Assembly (NCBI GenBank): GCA_964057225.1
Contig: CAXKVF010000073.1
Span: forward strand, 806,001-870,000
Direction: 5' to 3'
DNA from: Auanema rhodensis
Taxonomy: Eukaryota > Nematoda > Chromadorea > Rhabditida > Rhabditidae
Length of the DNA: 64,000 nucleotides
In this document: positions 40,838-55,200 of the stretch, piece by piece
How the letters are laid out: every line of letters starts with the position of its first letter
How positions within the stretch are numbered: the first letter of the stretch is position 1
The notes under the pieces: generated by a model
Databases searched by the model: none
Told to the model about the DNA's origin: nothing
Seen by the model: only the letters and a program-made list of their open reading frames with translations
Translations under genes and position numbers: made by a program

Positions 40838-43800
40838 AGACTAATATGGACATGGGGAATCTAATTTTGAAAACCGCATCTCTTTTTCTTTCACGTGAAG
40901 CGAGTTACATACCAAGTGCACATCACGTGTACATTTAATTAGCATAAATTAAAGTTCACGTAAATTTCAAAGTCATGGTTACCATGCACCAATATCAATA
41001 AAAATTTGTTTTTAGACTAATATGGACATGGGGAATCTAATTTTGAAAACCGCATCTCTTTATCTTTCACGTGAAGCGAGTTACATACCAAGTGCACATC
41101 ACGTGTACAATTAATTAGCATAAATTAAAGTTCACGTAAATTTCAAAGTCATGGTTACCATGAAGCAATATCAATAAAAATTTGTTTTTAGACTAATATG
41201 GACATGGGGAATCTAATTTTGAAAACCACATCTCTTTATCTTTCACGTGAAGCGAGTTACATACCAAGTGCACATCACGTGTACATTTAATTAGCATAAA
41301 TTAAAGTTCACGTAAATTTCAAAGTAATGGTTACCATGAACCAATATCAATAAAAATTTGTTTTTAGACTAATATGGACATGGGGAATCTAATTTTGAAA
41401 ACCGCATCTCTTTATCTTTCACGTGAAGCGAGTTACATACCAAGTGCACATCACGTGTACATTTAATTAGCATAAATTAAAGTTCACGTAAATTTCAAAG
41501 TCATGGTTACCATGAACCAATATCAATAAAAATTTGTTTTTAGACTAATATGGACATGGGGAATCTAATTTTGAAAACCGCATCTCTTTATCTTTCACGT
41601 GAAGCGAGTTACATACCAAGTGCACATCACGTGTACATTTAATTAGCATAAATTAAAGTTCACGTAAATTTCAAAGTCATGGTTACCATGCACCAATGTC
41701 AATAAAAATTTGTTTTTAGACTAATATGGACATGGGGAATCTAATTTTGAAAACCGCATCTCTTCATCTTTCACGTGAAGCGAGTTACATACCAAGTGCA
41801 CATCACGTGTACATTCAATTAGCATAAATTAAAGTTCACGTAAATTTCAAAGTCATGGTTACCATGCACCAATGTCAATAAAAATTTGTTTTTAGACTAA
41901 TATGGACATGGGGAATCTAATTTTGAAAACCGCATCTCTTCATCTTTCACGTGAAGCGAGTTACATACCAAGTGCACATCACGTGTACATTTAATTAGCA
42001 TAAATTAAAGTTCACGTAAATTTCAAAGTCATGGTTACCATGCACCAATGTCAATAAAAATTTGTTTTTAGACTAATATGGACATGGGGAATCTAATTTT
42101 GAAAACCGCATCTCTTTATCTTTCACGTGAAGCGAGTTACATACCAAGTGCACATCACGTGTACATTTAATTAGCATAAATTAAAGTTCACGTAAATTTC
42201 AAAGTCATGGTTACCATGAACCAATATCAATAAAAATTTGTTTTTAGACTAATATGGACATGGGGAATCTAATTTTGAAAACCGCATCTCTTTATCTTTC
42301 ACGTGAAGCGAGTTACATACCAAGTGCACATCACGTGTACATTTAATTAGCATAAATTAAAGTTCACGTAAATTTCAAAGTCATGGTTACCATGAACCAA
42401 TATCAATAAAAATTTGTTTTTAGACTAATATGGACATGGGGAATCTAATTTTGAAAACCGCATCTCTTTATCTTTCACGTGAAGCGAGTTACATACCAAG
42501 TGCACATCACGTGTACATTTAATTAGCATAAATTAAAGTTCACGTAAATTTCAAAGTCATGGTTACCATGCACCAATATCAATAAAAATTTGTTTTTAAA
42601 CTAATATGGACATGGGGAATCTAATTTTGAAAACCGCATCTCTTTATCTTTCACGTGAAGCGAGTTACATACCAAGTGCACATCACGTGTATATTTAATT
42701 AGCATAAATTAAAGTTCACGTAAATTTCAAAGTCATGGTTACCATGCACCAATATCAATAAAAATTTGTTTTTAGACTAATATGGACATGGGGAATCTAA
42801 TTTTGAAAACCGCATCTCTCTATCTTTCACGTGAAGCGAGTTACATACCAAGTGCACATCACGTGTACATTTTATTAGCATAAATTAAAGTTCACGTAAA
42901 TTTCAAAGTCATGGTTACCATGCACCAATGTCAATAAAAATTTGTTTTTAGACTAATATGGACATGGGGAATCTAATTTTGAAAACCGCATCTCTTCATC
43001 TTTCACGTGAAGCGAGTTACATACCAAGTGCACATCACGTGTACATTTAATTAGCATAAATTAAAGTTCACGTAAATTTCAAAGTCATGGTTACCATGAA
43101 CCAATATCAATAAAAATTTGTTTTTAGACTAATATGGACATGGGGAATCTAATTTTGAAAACCGCATCTCTTTATCTTTCACGTGAAGCGAGTTACATAC
43201 CAAGTGCCCATCACGTGTACATTTAATTAGCATAAATTAAAGTTCACGTAAATTTCAAAGTCATGGTTACCATGCACCAATATCAATAAAAATTCGTTTT
43301 TAGACTAATATGGACATGGGGAATCTAATTTTGAAAACCGCATCTCGTTATCTTTCACGTGAAGCGAGTTACATACCAAGTGCACATCACGTGTACATTT
43401 AATTAGCATAAATTAAAGTTCACGTAAATTTCAAAGTCATGGTTACCATGCACCAATATCAATAAAAATTTGTTTTTAGACTAATATGGACATGGGGAAT
43501 CTAATTTTGAAAACCGCATCTCTTTATCTTTCACGTGAAGCGAGTTACATACCAAGTGCACATCACGTGTACATTTAATTAGCATAAATTAAAGTTCACG
43601 TAAATTTCAAAGTCATGGTTACCATGCACCAATATCAATAAAAATTTGTTTTTAGAGTAATATGGACATGGGGAATCTAATTTTGAAAACCGCATCTCTT
43701 TATCTTTCACGTGAAGCGAGTTACATACCAAGTGCACATCACGTGTACATTTAATTAGCATAAATTAAAGTTCATGTAAATTTCAAAGTCATGGTTACCA

Positions 43801-46800
43801 TGCACCAATGTCAATAAAAATTTGTTTTTAGACTAATATGGACATGGGGAATCTAATTTTGAAAACCGCATCTCTTTTTCTTTCACGTGAAGCGAGTTAC
43901 ATACCAAGTGCACATCACGTGTACATTTAATTAGCATAAATTAAAGTTCACGTAAATTTCAAAGTCATGGTTACCATGCACCAATATCAATAAAAATTTG
44001 TTTTTAGACTAAGATGGACATGGGGAATCTAATTTTGAAAACCGCATCTCTTTATCTTTCACGTGAAGCGAGTTACATACCAAGTGCACATCACTTGTAC
44101 AATTAATTAGCATAAATTAAAGTTCACGTAAATTTCAAAGTCATGGTTACCATGAAGCAATATCAATAAAAATTTGTTTTTAGACTAATATGGACATGGG
44201 GAATCTAATTTTGAAAACCACATCTCTTTATCTTTCACGTGAAGCGAGTTACATACCAAGTGCACATCACGTGTACATTTAATTAGCATAAATTAAAGTT
44301 CACGTAAATTTCAAAGTCATGGTTACCATGAACCAATATCAATAAAAATTTGTTTTTAGACTAATATGGACATGGGGAATCTAATTTTGAAAACCGCATC
44401 TCTTTATCTATCACGTGAAGCGAGTTACATACCAAGTGCACATCACGTGTACATTTAATTAGCATAAATTAAAGTTCACGTAAATTTCAAAGTCATGGTT
44501 ACCATGAACCAATATCAATAAAAATTTGTTTTTAGACTAATATGGACATGGGGAATCTAATTTTGAAAACCGCATCTCTTTATCTTTCACGTGAAGCGAG
44601 TTACATACCAAGTGCACATCACGTGTACATTTAATTAGCATAAATTAAAGTTCACGTAAATTTCAAAGTCATGGTTACCATGCACCAATATCAATAAAAA
44701 TTTGTTTTTAGACTAATATGGACATGGGGAATCTAATTTTGAAAACCGCATCTCTTCATCTTTCACGTGAAGCGAGTTACATACCAAGTGCACATCACGT
44801 GTACATTTAATTAGCATAAATTAAAGTTCACGTAAATTTCAAAGTCATGGTTACCATGAACCAATATCAATAAAAATTTGTTTTTAGACTAATATGGACA
44901 TGGGGAATCTAATTTTGAAAACCGCATCTCTTTATCTTTCACGTGAAGCGAGTTACATACCAAGTGCACATCACGTGTACATTTAATTAGCATAAATTAA
45001 AGTTCACGTAAATTTCAAAGTCATGGTTACCATGCACCAATGTCAATAAAAATTTGTTTTTAGACTAATATGGACATGGGGAATCTAATTTTGAAAACCG
45101 CATCTCTTCATCTTTCACGTGAAGCGAGTTACATACCAAGTGCACATCACGTGTACATTTAATTAGCATAAATTAAAGTTCACGTAAATTTCAAAGTCAT
45201 GGTTACCATGCACCAATATCAATAAAAATTTGTTTTTAAACTAATATGGACATGGGGAATCTAATTTTGAAAACCGCATCTCTTTATCTTTCACGTGAAG
45301 CGAGTTACATACCAAGTGCACATCACGTGTATATTTAATTAGCATAAATTAAAGTTCACGTAAATTTCAAAGTCATGGTTACCATGCACCAATATCAATA
45401 AAAATTTGTTTTTAGACTAATATGGACATGGGGAATCTAATTTTGAAAACCGCATCTCTCTATCTTTCACGTGAAGCGAGTTACATACCAAGTGCACATC
45501 ACGTGTACATTTTATTAGCATAAATTAAAGTTCACGTAAATTTCAAAGTCATGGTTACCATGCACCAATATCAATAAAAATTCGTTTTTAGACTAATATG
45601 GACATGGGGAATCTAATTTTGAAAACCGCATCTCGTTATCTTTCACGTGAAGCGAGTTACATACCAAGTGCACATCACATGTACATTTAATTAGCATAAA
45701 TTAAAGTTCACGTAAATTTCAAAGTCATGGTTACCATGCACCAATATCAATAAAAATTTGTTTTTAGACTAATATGGACATGGGGAATCTAATTTTGAAA
45801 ACCGCATCTCTTTATCTTTCACGTGAAGCGAGTTACATACCAAGTGCACATCACGTGTACATTTAATTAGCATAAATTAAAGTTCACGTAAATTTCAAAG
45901 TCATGGTTACCATGCACCAATATCAATAAAAATTTGTTTTTAGAGTAATATGGACATGGGGAATCTAATTTTGAAAACCGCATCTCTTTATCTTTCACGT
46001 GAAGCGAGTTACATACCAAGTGCACATCACGTGTACATTTAATTAGCATAAATTAAAGTTCACGTAAATTTCAAAGTCATGGTTACCATGCACCAATGTC
46101 AATAAAAATTTGTTTTTAGACTAATATGGACATGGGGAATCTAATTTTGAAAACCGCATCTCTTTTTCTTTCACGTGAAGCGAGTTACATACCAAGTGCA
46201 CATCACATGTACATTTAATTAGCATAAATTAAAGTTCACGTAAATTTCAAAGTCATGGTTACCATGCACCAATATCAATAAAAATTTGTTTTTAGACTAA
46301 GATGGACATGGGGAATCTAATTTTGAAAACCGCATCTCTTTATCTTTCATGTGAAGCGAGTTACATACCAAGTGCACATCACTTGTACAATTAATTAGCA
46401 TAAATTAAAGTTCACGTAAATTTCAAAGTCATGGTTACCATGAAGCAATATCAATAAAAATTTGTTTTTAGACTAATATGGACATGGGGAATCTAATTTT
46501 GAAAACCACATCTCTTTATCTTTCACGTGAAGCGAGTTACATACCAAGTGCACATCACGTGTACATTTAATTAGCATAAATTAAAGTTCACGTAAATTTC
46601 AAAGTCATGGTTACCATGAACCAATATCAATAAAAATTTGTTTTTAGACTAATATGGACATGGGGAATCTAATTTTGAAAACCGCATCTCTTTATCTATC
46701 ACGTGAAGCGAGTTACATACCAAGTGCACATCACGTGTACATTTAATTAGCATAAATTAAAGTTCACGTAAATTTCAAAGTCATGGTTACCATGAACCAA

Positions 46801-47157
46801 TATCAATAAAAATTTGTTTTTAGACTAATATGGACATGGGGAATCTAATTTTGAAAACCGCATCTCTTTATCTTTCACGTGAAGCGAGTTACATACCAAG
46901 TGCACATCACGTGTACATTTAATTAGCATAAATTAAAGTTCACGTAAATTTCAAAGTCATGGTTACCATGCACCAATGTCAATAAAAATTTGTTTTTAGA
47001 CTAATATGGACATGGGGAATCTAATTTTGAAAACCGCATCTCTTCATCTTTCACGTGAAGCGAGTTACATACCAAGTGCACATCACGTGTACATTCAATT
47101 AGCATAAATTAAAGTTCACGTAAATTTCAAAGTCATGGTTACCATGCACCAATATCA
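40838..47157 (+). repeat. Mosaic of 13-, 15- and 17-monomer duplications
   Basis: A marker set occurs three times: tctttttct (T at 40886, 43878, 46166), gtacaatta (41110, 44102, 46390) and aaccacatc (41228, 44220, 46508), with offsets of 17 and then 13 monomers. Additional 13-mer pairs (2,288 bp): aattcgttt (43295, 45583), agagtaat (43657, 45945), aagatgg (44013, 46301), cacttgtac (44095, 46383) and atctatcac (44410, 46698). Just upstream the offset is 15 monomers: tttttaaac (42599, 45239), gtatattta (42692, 45332), tctctatc (42820, 45460) and cattttatt (42873, 45513). Two monomers are therefore missing from the later copy between 45513 and 45583. The variant caatgtcaa is largely confined to this domain. 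Confidence 0.88.
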
Positions 47158-49461
47158 ATAAAAATTTGTTTTTAGACTAATATGGACATGGGGAATCTAA
47201 TTTTGAAAACCGCATCTCTCTATCTTTCACGTGAAGCGAGTTACATACCAAGTGCACATCACGTGTACATTTAATTAGCATAAATTAAAGTTCACGTAAA
47301 TTTCAAAGTCATGGTTACCATGCACCAATGTCAATAAAAATTTGTTTTTAGACTAATATGGACATGGGGAATCTAATTTTGAAAACCGCATCTCTTCATC
47401 TTTCACGTGAAGCGAGTTACATACCAAGTGCACATCACGTGTACATTTAATTAGCATAAATTAAAGTTCACGTAAATTTCAAAGTCATGGTTACCATGCA
47501 CCAATATCAATAAAAATTTGTTTTAAGACTAATATGGACATGGGGAATCTAATTTTGAAAACCGCATCTCTTTATCTTCCACGTGAAGCGAGTTACATAC
47601 CAAGTGCACATCACGTGTACATTTAATTAGCATAAATTAAAGTTCACGTAAATTTCAAAGTCATGGTTACCATGAACCAATATCAATAAAAATTTGTTTT
47701 TAGACTAATATGGACATGGGGAATCTAATTTTGAAAACCGCATCTCTTTATCTTTCACGTGAAGCGAGTTACATACCAAGTGCACATCACGTGTACATTT
47801 AATTAGCATAAATTAAAGTTCACGTAAATTTCAAAGTCATGGTTACCATGCACCAATATCAATAAAAATTTGTTTTTAGACTAATATGGACATGCGGAAT
47901 CTAATTTTGAAAACCGCATCTCTTTATCTTTCACGTGAAGCGAGTTACATACCAAGTGCACATCACGTGTACATTTAATTAGCATAAATTAAAGTTCACG
48001 TAAATTTCAAAGTCATGGTTACCATGAACCAATATCAATAAAAATTTGTTTTTAGACTAATATGGACATGGGGAATCTAATTTTGAAAACCGCATCTCTT
48101 TATCTTTCACGTGAAGCGAGTTACATACCAAGTGCACATCACGTGTACATTTAATTAGCATAAATTAAAGTTCACGTAAATTTCAAAGTCATGGTTACCA
48201 TGAACCAATATCAATAAAAATTTGTTTTTAGACTAATATGGACATGGGGAATCTAATTTTGAAAACCGCATCTCTTTATCTTTCACGTGAAGCGAGTTAC
48301 ATACCAAGTGCACATCACGTGTACATTTAATTAGCATAAATTAAAGTTCACGTAAATTTCAAAGTCATGGTTACCATGCACCAATATCAATAAAAATTTG
48401 TTTTTAGACTAATATGGACATGGGGAATCTAATTTTGAAAACCGGATCTCTTTATCTTTCACGTGAAGCGAGTTACATACCAAGTGCACATCACGTGTAC
48501 ATTTAATTAGCATAAATTAAAGTTCACGTAAATTTCAAAGTCATGGTTACCATGCACCAATGTCAATAAAAATTTGTTTTTAAACTAATATGGACATGGG
48601 GAATCTAATTTTGGAAACCGCATCTCTTTATCTTTCACGTGAAGCGAGTTACATACCAAGTGCACATCACGTGTACATTTAATTAGCATAAATTAAAGTT
48701 CACGTAAATTTCAAAGTCATGGTTACCATGCACCAATATCAATAAAAATTTGTTTTTAGACTAATATGGACATGGGGAATCTAATTTTGAAAACCGCATC
48801 TCTTTATCTTTCACGTGAAGCGAGTTACATACCAAGTGCACATCACGTGTACATTTAATTAGCATAAATTAAAGTTCACGTAAATTTCAAAGTCATGGTT
48901 ACCATGAACCAATATCAATAAAAATTTGTTTTTAGACTAATATGGACATGGGGAATCTAATTTTGAAAACCGCATCTCTTTATCTTTCACGTGAAGCGAG
49001 TTACATACCAAGTGCACATCACGTATACATTTAATTAGCATAAATTAAAGTTCACGTAAATTTCAAAGTCATGGTTACCATGAACCAATATCAATAAAAA
49101 TTTGTTTTTAGACTAATATGGACATGGGGAATCTAATTTTGAAAACCGCATCTCTTTATCTTTCACGTGAAGCGAGTTACATACCAAGTGCACATCACGT
49201 GTACATTTAATTAGCATAAATTAAAGTTCACGTAAATTTCAAAGTCATGGTTACCATGCACCAATATCAATAAAAATTTGTTTTTAGACTAATATGGACA
49301 TGGGGAATCTAATTTTGAAAACCGCATCTCTTTATCTTTCACGTGAAGCGAGTTACATACCAAGTGCACATCACGTGTACATTTAATTAGCATAAATTAA
49401 AGTTCACGTAAATTTCAAAGTCATGGTTACCATGCACCAATATCAATAAAAATTTGTTTTT

Positions 49462-52277
49462 AAACTAATATGGACATGGGGAATCTAATTTTGAAAACCG
49501 CATCTCTTTATCTTTCACGTGAAGCGAGTTACATACCAAGTGCACATCACGTGTACATTTAATTAGCATAAATTAAAGTTCACGTAAATTTCAAAGTCAT
49601 GGTTACCATGCACCAATATCGATAAAAATTTGTTTTTAGACTAATATGGACATGGGAAATCTAATTTTGAAAACCGCATCTCTTTATCTTTCACGTGAAG
49701 CGAGTTACATACCAAGTGCACATCACGTGTACATTTAATTAGCATAAATTAAAGTTCACGTAAATTTCAAAGTCATGGTTACCATGAACCAATATCAATA
49801 AAAATTTGTTTTTAGACTAATATGGACATGGGGAATCTAATTTTGAAAACCGCATCTCTTTATCTTTCACTTGAAGCGAGTTACATACCAAGTGCACATC
49901 ACGTGTACATTTAATTAGCATAAATTAAAGTTCACGTAAATTTCAAAGTCATGGTTACCATGCACCAATATCAATAAAAATTTGTTTTTAGACTAATATG
50001 GACATGGGGAATCTAATTTTGAAAACCACATCTCTTTATCTTTCACGTGAAGCGAGTTACATACCAAGTGCACATCACGTGTACATTTAATTAGCATAAA
50101 TTAAAGTTCACGTAAATTTCAAAGTCATGGTTACCATGCACCAATATCAATAAAAATTTGTTTTTAGACTAATATGGACATGGGGAATCTAATTTTGAAA
50201 ACCGCATCTCTTCATCTTTCACGTGAAGCGAGTTACATACCAAGTGCACATCACGTGTACATTTAATTAGCATAAATTAAAGTTCACGTAAATTTCAAAG
50301 TCATGGTTACCATGAACCAATATCAATAAAAATTTGTTTTTCGACTAATATGGACATGGGGAATCTAATTTTGAAAACCGCATCTCTTTATCTTTCACGT
50401 GAAGCGAGTTACATACCAAGTGCACATCACGTGTACATTTAATTAGCATAAATTAAAGTTCACGTAAATTTCAAAGTCATGGTTACCATGCACCAATATC
50501 AATAAAAATTTGTTTTTAAACTAATATGGACATGGGGAATCTAATTTTGAAAACCGCATCTCTTTATCTTTCACGTGAAGCGAGTTACATACCAAGTGCA
50601 CATCACGTGTACATTTAATTAGCATAAATTAAAGTTCACGTAACTTTCAAAGTCATGGTTACCATGCACCAATATCAATAAAAATTTGTTTTTAGACTAA
50701 TATGGACATGGGGAATCTAATTTTGAAAACCGCATCTCTTTATCTTTCACGTGAAGCGAGCTACATACTAAGTGCACATCACGTGTACATTTAATTAGCA
50801 TAAATTAAAGTTCACGTAAATTTCAAAGTCATGGTTACCATGAACCAATATCAATAAAAATTTGTTTTTAGACTAATATGGACATGGGGAATCTAATTTT
50901 GAAAACCGCATCTCTTTATCTTTCACGTGAAGCGAGTTACATACCAAGTGCACATCACGTGTACATTTAATTAGCATAAATTAAAGTTCACGTAAATTTC
51001 AAAGTCATGGTTACCATGCACCAATATCAATAAAAATTTGTTTTTAGACTAATATGGACATGGGGAATCTAATTTTGAAAACCGCATCTCTTTATCTTTC
51101 ACGTGAAGCGAGTTACATACCAAGTGCACATCACGTGTACATTTAATTAGCATAAATTAAAGTTCACGTAAATTTCAAAGTCATGGTTACCATGCACCAA
51201 TATCAATAAAAATTTGTTTTTAAACTAATATGGACATGGGGAATCTAATTTTGAAAACCGCATCTCTTTATCTTTCACGTGAAGCGAGTTACATACCAAG
51301 TGCACATCACGTGTACATTTAATTAGCATAAATTAAAGTTCACGTAACTTTCAAAGTCATGGTTACCATGCACCAATATCAATAAAAATTTGTTTTTAGA
51401 CTAATATGGACATGGGGAATCTAATTTTGAAAACCGCATCTCTTTATCTTTCACGTGAAGCGAGTTACATACCAAGTGCACATCACGTGTACATTTAATT
51501 AGCATAAATTAAAGTTCACGTAAATTTCAAAGTCATGGTTACCATGAACCAATATCAATAAAAATTTGTTTTTAGACTAATATGGACATGGGGAATCTAA
51601 TTTTGAAAACCGCATCTCTTTATCTTTCACGTGAAGCGAGTTACATACCAAGTGCACATCACGTATACATTTAATTAGCATAAATTAAAGTTCACGTAAA
51701 TTTCAAAGTCATGGTTACCATGAACCAATATCAATAAAAATTTGTTTTTAGACTAATATGGACATGGGGAATCTAATTTTGAAAACCGCATCTCTTTATC
51801 TTTCACGTGAAGCGAGTTACATACCAAGTGCACATCACGTGTACATTTAATTAGCATAAATTAAAGTTCACGTAAATTTCAAAGTCATGGTTACCATGCA
51901 CCAATATCAATAAAAATTTGTTTTTAGACTAATATGGACATGGGGAATCTAATTTTGAAAACCGCATCTCTTTATCTTTCACGTGAAGCGAGTTACATAC
52001 CAAGTGCACATCACGTGTACATTTAATTAGCATAAATTAAAGTTCACGTAAATTTCAAAGTCATGGTTACCATGCACCAATATCAATAAAAATTTGTTTT
52101 TAGACTAATATGGACATGGGGAATCTAATTTTGAAAACCGCATCTCTTCATCTTTCACGTGAAGCGAGTTACATACCAAGTGCACATCACGTGTACATTT
52201 AATTAGCATAAATTAAAGTTCACGTAAATTTCAAAGTCATGGTTACCATGAACCAATATCAATAAAAATTTGTTTTT
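49462..52277 (+). repeat. Irregular block with 11- and 20-monomer offsets to later copies
   Basis: Markers at 49463 (tttttaaac), 49621 (atcgataa), 49657 (catgggaaat) and 49871 (cacttgaag) recur together 3,520 bp (20 monomers) on, at 52983, 53141, 53177 and 53391. Markers at 50213 (tcttcatc), 50342 (tttttcgac), 50519 (tttttaaac), 50644 (gtaactttc) and 50761 (gagctacat) recur together 1,936 bp (11 monomers) on, at 52149, 52278, 52455, 52580 and 52697. The same monomer types as the regular 13-mer are present in a different spacing. Confidence 0.85.
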
Positions 52278-55200
52278 CGACTAATATGGACATGGGGAAT
52301 CTAATTTTGAAAACCGCATCTCTTTATCTTTCACGTGAAGCGAGTTACATACCAAGTGCACATCACGTGTACATTTAATTAGCATAAATTAAAGTTCACG
52401 TAAATTTCAAAGTCATGGTTACCATGCACCAATATCAATAAAAATTTGTTTTTAAACTAATATGGACATGGGGAATCTAATTTTGAAAACCGCATCTCTT
52501 TATCTTTCACGTGAAGCGAGTTACATACCAAGTGCACATCACGTGTACATTTAATTAGCATAAATTAAAGTTCACGTAACTTTCAAAGTCATGGTTACCA
52601 TGCACCAATATCAATAAAAATTTGTTTTTAGACTAATATGGACATGGGGAATCTAATTTTGAAAACCGCATCTCTTTATCTTTCACGTGAAGCGAGCTAC
52701 ATACTAAGTGCACATCACGTGTACATTTAATTAGCATAAATTAAAGTTCACGTAAATTTCAAAGTCATGGTTACCATGAACCAATATCAATAAAAATTTG
52801 TTTTTAGACTAATATGGACATGGGGAATCTAATTTTGAAAACCGCATCTCTTTATCTTTCACGTGAAGCGAGTTACATACCAAGTGCACATCACGTGTAC
52901 ATTTAATTAGCATAAATTAAAGTTCACGTAAATTTCAAAGTCATGGTTACCATGCACCAATATCAATAAAAATTTGTTTTTAAACTAATATGGACATGGG
53001 GAATCTAATTTTGAAAACCGCATCTCTTTATCTTTCACGTGAAGCGAGTTACATACCAAGTGCACATCACGTGTACATTTAATTAGCATAAATTAAAGTT
53101 CACGTAAATTTCAAAGTCATGGTTACCATGCACCAATATCGATAAAAATTTGTTTTTAGACTAATATGGACATGGGAAATCTAATTTTGAAAACCGCATC
53201 TCTTTATCTTTCACGTGAAGCGAGTTACATACCAAGTGCACATCACGTGTACATTTAATTAGCATAAATTAAAGTTCACGTAAATTTCAAAGTCATGGTT
53301 ACCATGAACCAATATCAATAAAAATTTGTTTTTAGACTAATATGGACATGGGGAATCTAATTTTGAAAACCGCATCTCTTTATCTTTCACTTGAAGCGAG
53401 TTACATACCAAGTGCACATCACGTGTACATTTAATTAGCATAAATTAAAGTTCACGTAAATTTCAAAGTCATGGTTACCATGCACCAATATCAATAAAAA
53501 TTTGTTTTTAAACTAATATGGACATGGGGAATCTAATTTTGGAAACCGCATCTCTTTATCTTTCACGTGAAGCGAGTTACATACCAAGTGCACATCACGT
53601 GTACATTTAATTAGCATAAATTAAAGTTCACGTAAATTTCAAAGTCATGGTTACCATGCACCAATATCAATAAAAATTTGTTTTTAGACTAATATGGACA
53701 TGGGGAATCTAATTTTGAAAACCGAATCTCTTTATCTTTCACGTGAAGCGAGTTACATACCAAGGGCACATCACGTGTACATTTAATTAGCATAAATTAA
53801 AGTTCACGTAAATTTCAAAGTCATGGTTACCATGAACCAATATCAATAAAAATTTGTTTTTAGACTAATATGGACATGGGGAATCTAATTTTGAAAACCG
53901 CATCTCTTTATCTTTCACGTGAAGCGAGTTACATACCAAGTGCACATCACGTATACATTTAATTAGCATAAATTAAAGTTCACGTAAATTTCAAAGTCAT
54001 GGTTACCATGCACCAATATCAATAAAAATTTGTTTTTAGACTAATATGGACATGGGGAATCTAATTTTGAAAACCGCATCTCTTTATCTTTCACGTGAAG
54101 CGAGCTACATACTAAGTGCACATCACGTGTACATTTAATTAGCATAAATTAAAGTTCACGTAAATTTCAAAGTCATGGTTACCATGAACCAATATCAATA
54201 AAAATTTGTTTTTAGACTAATATGGACATGGGGAATCTAATTTTGAAAACCGCATCTCTTTATCTTTCACGTGAAGCGAGTTACATACCAAGTGCACATC
54301 ACGTGTACATTTAATTAGCATAAATTAAAGTTCACGTAAATTTCAAAGTCATGGTTACCATGCACCAATATCAATAAAAATTTGTTTTTAGACTAATATG
54401 GACATGGGGAATCTAATTTTGAAAACCGCATCTCTTTATCTTTCACGTGAAGCGAGTTACATACCAAGTGCACATCACGTGTACATTTAATTAGCATAAA
54501 TTAAAGTTCACGTAAATTTCAAAGTCATGGTTACCATGAACCAATATCAATAAAAATTTGTTTTTCGACTAATATGGACATGGGGAATCTAATTTTGAAA
54601 ACCGCATCTCTTTATCTTTCACGTGAAGCGAGTTACATACCAAGTGCACATCACGTGTACATTTAATTAGCATAAATTAAAGTTCACGTAAATTTCAAAG
54701 TCATGGTTACCATGCACCAATATCAATAAAAATTTGTTTTTAAACTAATATGGACATGGGGAATCTAATTTTGAAAACCGCATCTCTTTATCTTTCACGT
54801 GAAGCGAGTTACATACCAAGTGCACATCACGTGTACATTTAATTAGCATAAATTAAAGTTCACGTAACTTTCAAAGTCATGGTTACCATGCACCAATATC
54901 AATAAAAATTTGTTTTTAGACTAATATGGACATGGGGAATCTAATTTTGAAAACCGCATCTCTTTATCTTTCACGTGAAGCGAGTTACATACCAAGTGCA
55001 CATCACGTGTACATTTAATTAGCATAAATTAAAGTTCACGTAAATTTCAAAGTCATGGTTACCATGAACCAATATCAATAAAAATTTGTTTTTAGACTAA
55101 TATGGACATGGGGAATCTAATTTTGAAAACCGCATCTCTTTATCTTTCACGTGAAGCGAGTTACATACCAAGTGCACATCACGTGTACATTTAATTAGCA

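Noticed and set aside
43579-43761. Minus-strand 60-codon open frame
   Set aside because: It lies wholly in satellite sequence, is opened only by one stop-removing substitution, and is duplicated with its 13-monomer block. No promoter, homology or coding signature.
45867-46049. Second, identical minus-strand 60-codon open frame
   Set aside because: Exact paralogue of the 43579 frame, 2,288 bp (13 monomers) away; a satellite duplication and not a gene family.
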